Shown in pieces: positions 57,680 through 64,000 of a DNA stretch of 64,000 nucleotides. Source of the DNA: Selaginella tamariscina (taxonomy: Eukaryota; Streptophyta; Lycopodiopsida; Selaginellales; Selaginellaceae); the NCBI GenBank assembly GCA_003024785.1, contig PUQB01000215.1:143501-207500 (forward strand). The letters are read 5' to 3'. The translations under genes and the position numbers were made by a program. The notes below the pieces were generated by a model. That model had not been told where the DNA came from and did not search any database. It saw only the letters and a program-made list of their open reading frames with translations. The stretch's first letter is position 1. Each line of letters begins with the position of its first letter.

Positions 57680-57886
57680 TAATATAAGATATTGTATATA
57701 TGTAACATACTGTATATACGCATGTGTATATACACACATGCATAGTGACACATGGGTGGTGATTTGGCTCCCATGTGTCAGTGCCACGTGTTGCATGTGT
57801 GCCATGTGGCAGAGGGTCTCCTGTATATAAGCAGGGTTTTTGTAGCTGAATACATCTGACATTATTTGAATATATCTGCTCTTTCA
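57680..57886 (+). repeat. Probable 3' LTR of the truncated gypsy element
   Basis: Follows a purine tract (CAGAGGGGAGGA, 57668-57679), contains a TATATAAG box (57824-57831) and ends near CTCTTTCA. No second copy in the window confirms its limits. Confidence 0.5.
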
Positions 57887-58892
57887 AAATGTATTAAATA
57901 ATTGCCTATGAAATATGAAGTATTACTAACAATGTAATTTAACCATAAGGTATGGGACATTAAACATACATCTAAAATTTTAATTATTTATAAATTAAAT
58001 TCAGTTATAAAAATAAAAGTTTATTTTTATCATTTTGTTGACAAGAACGTTTCAATTTCGTAAATTTTTTTAAATTAAAATTAATCTTAATTTATTAATT
58101 TTCATCTAAAAATCATAAGATAAGTGGTTAACTTTTTCACAAATATTAGAGGCTTCTCAAAGTTATCCCTTAATTTCATTATTATATACTTTAATAGAGC
58201 ACATTTAGAATATCCATCATTATATTATATATATATATATATATATATGACCGAATCGTAACATTCTAGTTAATAATAAAATGTTTTATAATAAACTTAA
58301 AAAAAAAATAAATGAAATAATTTTACTATAAAATTTTATAACCAAAAAAAAATAAAATTTAAATAATCGGAGAGAAGCATAAAACGAGATTGTGTAGTGA
58401 GAGTAAAAGTTTTTATACCATTTATAATTTGCTATTTAAGGAAAAATTCAGGTTTTCTTTCATTATGAATAATCTAATAAAAAGAACAAAAATGTAACTT
58501 CCATACATTTTGATAAGGTTAACGATCTTATAAGAAATTAACTAAATCTTGACATATACATAGGTGCATAGAGAGATAATGTGCATGCACACATGCATTG
58601 CATCATATGTAGTGTACATATAATGGTGCATAAAAGTATCATACGTATACACTCGGACAACAATCATAAATAGGCAATCAAGTAACAAACAAATTTATTA
58701 ATGATTATATAAATATTATATGTAGGTGTTTATATGTGAACAAAGTCCATTGGTTGCAATATCAGCAGCTGGCTACAAAACTATGTGAAAACAAAAGAAG
58801 GACAGCCTCCTTTTTGCCTGGCCTCAAATCCAATAACAGATAATAAAAAAAGAGCCTCTCTAATCATAATTATAATTACCAGTGTAATAAAT
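57887..58892. other. AT-rich spacer downstream of the Hsp110 gene
   Basis: Includes (AT)n at about 58225-58248. It lies 3' of the minus-strand Hsp110 gene and must hold its 3' UTR; I see no clear signal. Confidence 0.5.
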
Positions 58893-61800
58893 TTACCCCT
58901 CCTGCTCCGAGTTATCGGTGTCCATTGGTTCCGTCTGTGGTGCCTCCTCTGTGTGTCCCTGTGCCGCCTCCTCTGCCGCCTGCTTGCTCTCCTTGTTCGC
59001 CTCCGCCGGCGCCGCCTTTGTCTCGGCTGCTGCTGCCTTTGGAGGAGCAGGCTTTGGCTTCGTCATTATCGGCTTGCAAAACCTACACACACGCACACGC
59101 GTTACATACCATGTGCGTGTGTGTGTAGGTTAAACAAAGCATGGTAAACAGGTACACATACTTCTATATATAACCATATACGGCGTATGTAGTATATACG
59201 CAGTATAAGAGCTTACCGGTCCAAAACTTCGGCCTTCTTCTTAATATCGACCGACAACAATACCGGGTTTGCAGATTTCGGTAGAGAGTCTTGGTGCTGC
59301 TTCTTCTCTCTCAACCACTCTTCCGCCTTACTGCACTCTATTATCACCTGTATAAAGATTACCGTGTGTTAAGTAAAGCGGAAGCAAACGAACACATTTA
59401 CATATTATTACCTTCTCCTTTTCTGATGGCTCTATATGATCAAATTTGGGATCCTTTGAAAGCGCTGCCTCTCGGAAGCTGTTGATGCAGTAAAGCAACC
59501 CGTTAATCGACGGCCCACGCGCCTCCTCCTCTCTCTGGCGTTCATCAATCGGATCACCTAGCTGGAGAAACAAAAACATACCGGTTATCACCGTACCAGC
59601 CTACGACGTAATGCTCTTACCTTCTTCAACTCGTCAAGCTTCGCAACATAGACGCTCTTAATCTCGTCCTCTCCTTCCTCATACAGCCAGTCTTCCGTTT
59701 GCTGAAGCTTTGCCGATAACTCTTCCTTCTCGGCCTCCGTAACATAGTCTTGAAGTTTCTCATACAGCTACATACCACAAAAATAAATCAATTACAATAC
59801 TAAGTATTATCATAGTGTTGTATAATCTCTCAAAATGCATTAATACATACCTTATTGCGCATATCGTAAACATATGCCTCAACAGCATTCTTTCTGTCCT
59901 TAGTCTCTTCCATGACTCTATCCTGGAGGGCATATTCATATTCCTTCTCCACTGACTTCTGCAGCTCAGCTGGTGGCAAAGCACCCAAAATATGCTCTGA
60001 AACCGGTACCTCCGTCCGCTTGGTTTTCTTCTTCTTTGCAGCCTCCGTCTAAACACACAAACGTTTAATTCTGTTAACAAAGCATACATGTATTTACTGC
60101 AAATACACTATTCTCATTAGACGCCAAAATCACTCAGCGCTTCTTAGAGGTAATACCCACATAAGGCAAAACGCCTTTCGGGGATTCAAAAAAATAGCTC
60201 ATCATCGTGAAAACAAGCATAATACTTAATACCGAATCACATTATCCTCGCACAAATAATATTCACTCAGTGCTTCTTAGAGGTAAAACCACAGCAGGCA
60301 GAATACCTTTCAGGGTTTTGGAAATAGCTCATCATTGTGAAACGAGAGTGTATCTATATATTTGAACGAATATAACGGAATATTAAACAAGAAACATACT
60401 GGTATATGCAAAAATGATACACTAAACTGCACGTATGTTGTCAATCTAAATTGCATACCTTAACAGGCTGAGGTTGCTCAACAGCAGGCTTTTCGTCAGA
60501 TGGAGGAGCTCCATTATCTGTAGCTTCAGCGCTTTCCATTTTCACGTCTCTGTCTTCCATGGGAACGTCCGGCTTCTCTTCCACTTTATCCGTTTCCATT
60601 GCAATCGGCTCCTTCTGCACGGGCACCTCAACTTCCTCCTCCTCTATCATCTGTACAGTGGAAAACCCCATAAGATATTGTACATTTGTTATATAGACAC
60701 GCATAAATATGCATTTGTATATACAAGAAGCGATGTACTTACAGTAGCGGACTCCACAGAAACAATACCGTGAAGATTGAGGCGGATCTTGACCTTGATC
60801 TTAGCCTTCTCAGCTTTCGTAGGCGTGAATGGACCAATCTGTGACACGAAACATTTTTTAGCAAAGCACTGTAAACATATATCACGCATAATTGCATGCA
60901 TCAAACTTACGGTGAATGTGCCGATTTTCTGAGAAGCTCCAGGAGCTGAATCGTTGGGATCAGCATACAGAACGTCAATACTGAACGTTCCAGATCTGAA
61001 GAAGGTGAGCATCTTGGTGCTGGGAAACAGATTTCCTTTTACAAACACAACGCTGTTCGGATGGCTCTCATCTCCACCGTCCGCTTCCGGTGCAGGACCT
61101 TTCCACGAAAGTGCAATTGGGAACGGGAAGGTATCCTGAACCTGTTGGATATAGTCATTTACATATGTACAAGTTACCGTATAACAATGAAAATTACCTC
61201 GAATTCTCGAACTCTAAATGTGGGGCTAAGCATGGCACACTGTAAAGCACAACCACGAGCAATGCATTCGCTGGCATTAAGAGTCCGACGAGGTTCCTTG
61301 TTGAAAAATGAAGACAAGATACGAATAACCGCAGGAATTCTCGACGCAGAGCCCACCACTTCCACCGAATTTAATTTGTCCAAAGGAATCTTCGACTCCA
61401 CCAATGCCTTCTCCAAAGGCCCTGTGAACCTGAATCGCAAAAGAACAGACTTCATTTTTTCAAAATCGAAGCTTTTATAAGGTTATAAGTCAGTTTGATG
61501 TAAATTTATATGTTTATATGAACTTAGCGTATGTCTACGTACCTGTTAAGTAATGGAGTAGCCAGTTGCTCGAAATCGTCACGCTTAATCATACCCTTTA
61601 CGTCCTTTTCGTCCATAAGGCACTCGATGCTCAAAGGAGCAACCGCATTTGCGCTCAGAATCTACAGAAGATCAACATTAGTCTACAATCATCTAATAGC
61701 GAATTGAACAGAATACTAACCTTTTTAACCTTCTCACAACCTGTTCTAAGTCTCTGCGATGCACGTGCATTGCTCCTCACATCGATCTTGTACTCTTCCT

Positions 61801-62898
61801 TAAACCCATTTGCGAAGTAGTTAAACAAAACCTCATCAAAATCACGGCCACCCAAGTTGGCATCAAAGCTACTTCCCAGAATTCTGAGCTGCCCCTTCTT
61901 GAATGCCACAATGCAAACCTGTTTGATATTGCATCATTACTTTGATTCTGGAAAAGTATTTCCATATACGTACAAATAAGATATACAAGGTACAACTATG
62001 ATGAATACTCGTTACATTACCCAACTAGAACGACGACTGTGATATCTGACTACCAATATAATTAGTAGTTAGACTAAGTACTAAGTACCTGTGTGGTGGA
62101 ATGACCAATATCAACGAAAGCAACGTGAATCGGATCATTCTCGGGCAAATCCGTCTTGTAAATCCCGTAAGCAAGAGCAGTGGCAGTGGTCTCGTGCATG
62201 AGACGAAGAGGGTGAAGTCCAGCAATGGAAGCCGCGTCAAGGTACGCCCGGCGCTGCAAATCGGTGAAGAAGACCGGAATCCCAATAACGCAATCCACAA
62301 CATTTGTTCCGAGATTCTTCTCAGCGATCGTCTTGAGGTTAGACAACACCATGCCGAGAATCTGTGTCGGGGTGAAAGACTTCTGCTCTCCAAGATACTG
62401 CACGTTAATATAGCATCCGCCATCTGGCGCCTCTGTCACGCTAAAAGGCAAGAGCGGCAAATCGCGCTGCACGTCCGGATCCGAGAATCGCTTGCCGACC
62501 AATCTTTTGATCTGTAATTGTTATAAAGCGAAAATGTGTTTGATACGGAATTTACGTGTTTTATACGGTAAAGCGGGTTATAGCAAGATTATCATACAGC
62601 GGAAAGAGCGAATTTTGTAGGATTAGAGTAACATTATAGGTGTTTGAGACATATCTTCGGGTGTAATATAGCGATTAAGAACAGATTTTGAAGCGCTTAC
62701 CTGCGAGACGGTATTCTTAGGGTTCATAGTGGAGGAAGCGGCGGCGGCCGTGCCAAGAAATCGCTGCTTGTCGCTGAAGGAGACCATACCCGGCGTCTCG
62801 CGCTTGGATTCGTCATTGAGAACCACATCAATGCCGCGCTGCCGGGCGACCCCGACGATGCAGTTCTCGTTGCCAACATCTAGACCTACTACGCTCAT
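58893..62898 (-). CDS. Hsp110/SSE-type Hsp70-family chaperone, intact, 13 exons
   Basis: Exons 62898-62701, 62511-62089, 61918-61721, 61661-61543, 61429-61198, 61141-60911, 60838-60743, 60650-60459, 60048-59851, 59767-59621, 59561-59412, 59347-59217, 59082-58893. All borders are GT-AG and all phases fit; 834 aa, close to plant cytosolic Hsp110 (~830). Residues 1-390 are the ATPase domain: VVGLDVGNENC at the N end, VDCVIGIPVFFTDLQR, HETTATALAYGIYKTD, phosphate-2 motif VDIGHSTTQ, adenosine motif VEVVGSASRIPAVIR. A substrate-binding beta part follows, then the acidic insert typical of Hsp110 (exon 8, EEEEVEVPVQKEP) and a helical lid. The C-terminus is Ala/Glu-rich, ending SEQEG. There is no signal peptide or ER-retention tail, so it is cytosolic/nuclear. 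Known role: nucleotide exchange factor for Hsp70 and holdase in protein disaggregation. Heat-shock elements lie upstream at 63081-63115. Confidence 0.95.
60131..60345 (-). repeat. Duplicated ~83-bp block inside an Hsp110 intron
   Basis: 60131-60214 and 60264-60345 share CACTCAG(C/T)GCTTCTTAGAGG, a CCTTTC(G/A)GGG block and ATAGCTCATCAT(C/T)GTGAAA in the same order, about 85% alike by eye. Both lie in the intron between exons 8 and 9 (60049-60458). Confidence 0.75.
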
Positions 62899-63485
62899 GA
62901 TCTTTACCTCCTAAATCGATCCGAGAGTTGGAAGATCAGCTGCAGGATCTAGCTCGCGCAACTCCTGAACAATCCCTAATTTCTCATGCGCTGCTTTGGC
63001 CAAGTAAAAAAGCAGAGTGCCCAACCGTTCGATCTCCATAATCGCACGGTCTCGTCTTTTTGGACCCTATGCTGTGTATGGAACGTTTCCAGAAAGTGTG
63101 GTTTCTAGAATATTCTCTAACGCCTGAACAGTATATTCTCTCTCGTTTCAGTGTTTAATAATAAAATTTAATGAAAATGAAGAGTTTAAAGAATTTAAAA
63201 TGTGAAAGTTAACGCATTATACTTCATAATATACTTTTTGGATTGGACTTGAACCCGGTACATATGAAAAGACCATTTTTTATTATCTCCCGCCAAAATT
63301 TACGTGCCCTAATGGGTTCTTCTGTGCGTCTCATCAGGGGTTTTGGAACTTGCGTGTTTTCGATGGTGGTAAATAAATATTTATTATAAATGATTAAATT
63401 TGTGTTAAATTGAGCATTTTTATTCATTTTAATTCTTTTATTTTTTTTCCAGCAAAATTTGAATTGGTGAAGAAGTTTCTTCAAA
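62899..63485. promoter_or_regulatory. Divergent promoter region between the Hsp110 and CFAP96-like genes
   Basis: 587 bp separate the two start codons. The Hsp110-proximal half is GC-richer and carries the heat-shock elements. The other half (63150-63480) is AT-rich. Confidence 0.7.
63081..63115. promoter_or_regulatory. Heat-shock element cluster
   Basis: TTCTAGAATATTC (63103-63115) is a perfect three-unit HSE (TTCnnGAAnnTTC). Just beside it TTCCAGAA (63087-63094) is a two-unit HSE, with a further GAA at 63081-63083 one base off spacing. The cluster lies about 180-220 bp upstream of the Hsp110 ATG, a normal place for HSF control. Confidence 0.8.
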
Positions 63486-63948
63486 ATGAATAACAATCTT
63501 CTCACCGAGCGTGCCCTTAGAGATGTCTTTGAGACCACAAGCTATATCACATTTGGCACCGAGGACGCACCCTTTCCATATGGCGTTAGACCTCGTAAGT
63601 ACATATATGTATGTATGTGTATATATACGTATAATATATGTATAACATGCATATGAAGGTTTCTAAATATATGTATATTCAAAACAGTTAATATCATAGT
63701 GGTTGCTTTATGTGTTATGTGTGTACATACATACACATATGTATATATTAAAACATTTAATATCATAGCGGTTGCTTTATGTGTGTGTGAACTATTAGTT
63801 TTATATCCCATAGACACGCAAACACACATCTTTGGTTTATGCAGCTGTTAGGTCTGCAATCACTGGAAAGCAGTTTATGACCAATCCTGGAAAGAAGGGA
63901 AAAATACCTGATGTATATTTCCAAAAGGAACATCCATGGGTCTCCGAT
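63486..63948 (+). CDS. Partial gene resembling CFAP96/C4orf47 (UPF0602) ciliary protein
   Basis: Exon 1 is 63486-63594 (MNNNLLTERALRDVFETTSY...) and exon 2 is 63845-63948, with GT-AG borders and consistent phases; the gene runs off the right edge. The first 71 residues include SYITFGTEDAPFPYG, GKQFMTNPGKKGKIPDVYF and KEHPWVSD. The order of aromatic-ITxG, Pro-Phe, Gly-Lys, Pro-x-Lys-x-Gly and Tyr-Phe-Asp-like words recalls the C4orf47/CFAP96 family, linked to cilia and flagella. The match is from memory of the family pattern and not certain. It is divergent from Hsp110. Confidence 0.5.
63672..63786 (+). repeat. Duplicated ~40-bp block in intron 1 of the CFAP96-like gene
   Basis: TTAATATCATAGTGGTTGCT at about 63688-63707 recurs as TTAATATCATAGCGGTTGCT at about 63757-63776. 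Both are preceded by GTATATATT(C)AAAAC and followed by TTATGTGT. Confidence 0.8.
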
Positions 63949-64000
63949 GTAAGCTACCTTTTGTCATATGCATCTATGTATATGCACACACACACACACA

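Larger units (their letters stand above)
54105..57886 (+). mobile_element. 5'-truncated Ty3/gypsy element related to the 21595-26458 element
   Basis: The order is knuckle remnant, protease, RT, RNase H, integrase, then a probable 3' LTR. The 5' LTR and most of gag are missing. Protein words match the minus-strand element at 21595-26458 closely (DTGSNMSSITTS; LDLASGYWQVPM; TTEKECLAAVWGFERLHAYL; YHPQTDGLVERLNRTFKG; GPYRVLRKVGPQVY). The 5' edge lies next to CTGGATCTATCTTATTGATA (54078), a word also at 52068. Confidence 0.85.

Noticed and set aside
57211-57774. 187-codon minus-strand frame
   Set aside because: Antisense shadow of the integrase C-terminus on the plus strand.

Overview
The window looks like nuclear DNA of a land plant. 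Genes are split by many introns with GT-AG borders, introns and spacers are full of TG/AG/AT microsatellites, long AT-rich spacers separate genes, and LTR retrotransposons (chromodomain Ty3/gypsy and Ty1/copia with an initiator tRNA-Met primer site) are nested in one another. A partial gene at the right edge resembles the cilia/flagella protein family C4orf47/CFAP96. If that is right, the plant makes swimming sperm (bryophyte, lycophyte or fern). A lycophyte is my guess, not something the sequence proves.

Layout. 1083-3848 (-): nine-exon RING - coiled coil - WD40 gene with one single-base frame break. 4.5-18.8 kb: a diverged non-coding repeat family, split by a full-length chromodomain gypsy element (6724-13318, 5-bp target duplication ACCCT). 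18866-21467 (+): a Crinkler (CR)-type gene, header + P-loop NTPase + REase-like region, with several frame breaks. 21595-26458 (-): a second gypsy element with very short 161-bp LTRs. 31365-33037 (-): a pentatricopeptide repeat (PPR) gene broken by four single-base losses, all in homopolymer runs. 34.7-38 kb: more copies of the non-coding repeat, one carrying a ~148-bp insertion visible by an internal empty-site comparison. 40832-42509 (+): a second CR-type gene, REase-like centre + kinase. 44.07-49.56 kb: a copia element (44628-49281, target duplication ATAGT) inserted in the gag of an older retroelement. 54.1-57.9 kb (+): a 5'-truncated gypsy related to the second one. 58893-62898 (-): an intact 13-exon Hsp110/SSE-type chaperone gene (834 aa). 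It is divergent from the CFAP96-like gene at 63486 (+), and heat-shock elements lie between them.

Reading. The right end is ordinary housekeeping/stress and ciliary gene space. The middle is a transposon graveyard. The most unusual content is the pair of CR/Crinkler-type genes about 20 kb apart, an NTPase-REase type and a REase-kinase type, classes best known from oomycetes and fungi. Many genes carry single-base frame breaks while the Hsp110 gene has none in 2.5 kb of coding sequence, so the breaks may be partly assembly error and partly decay. No rRNA, tRNA or CRISPR was seen.
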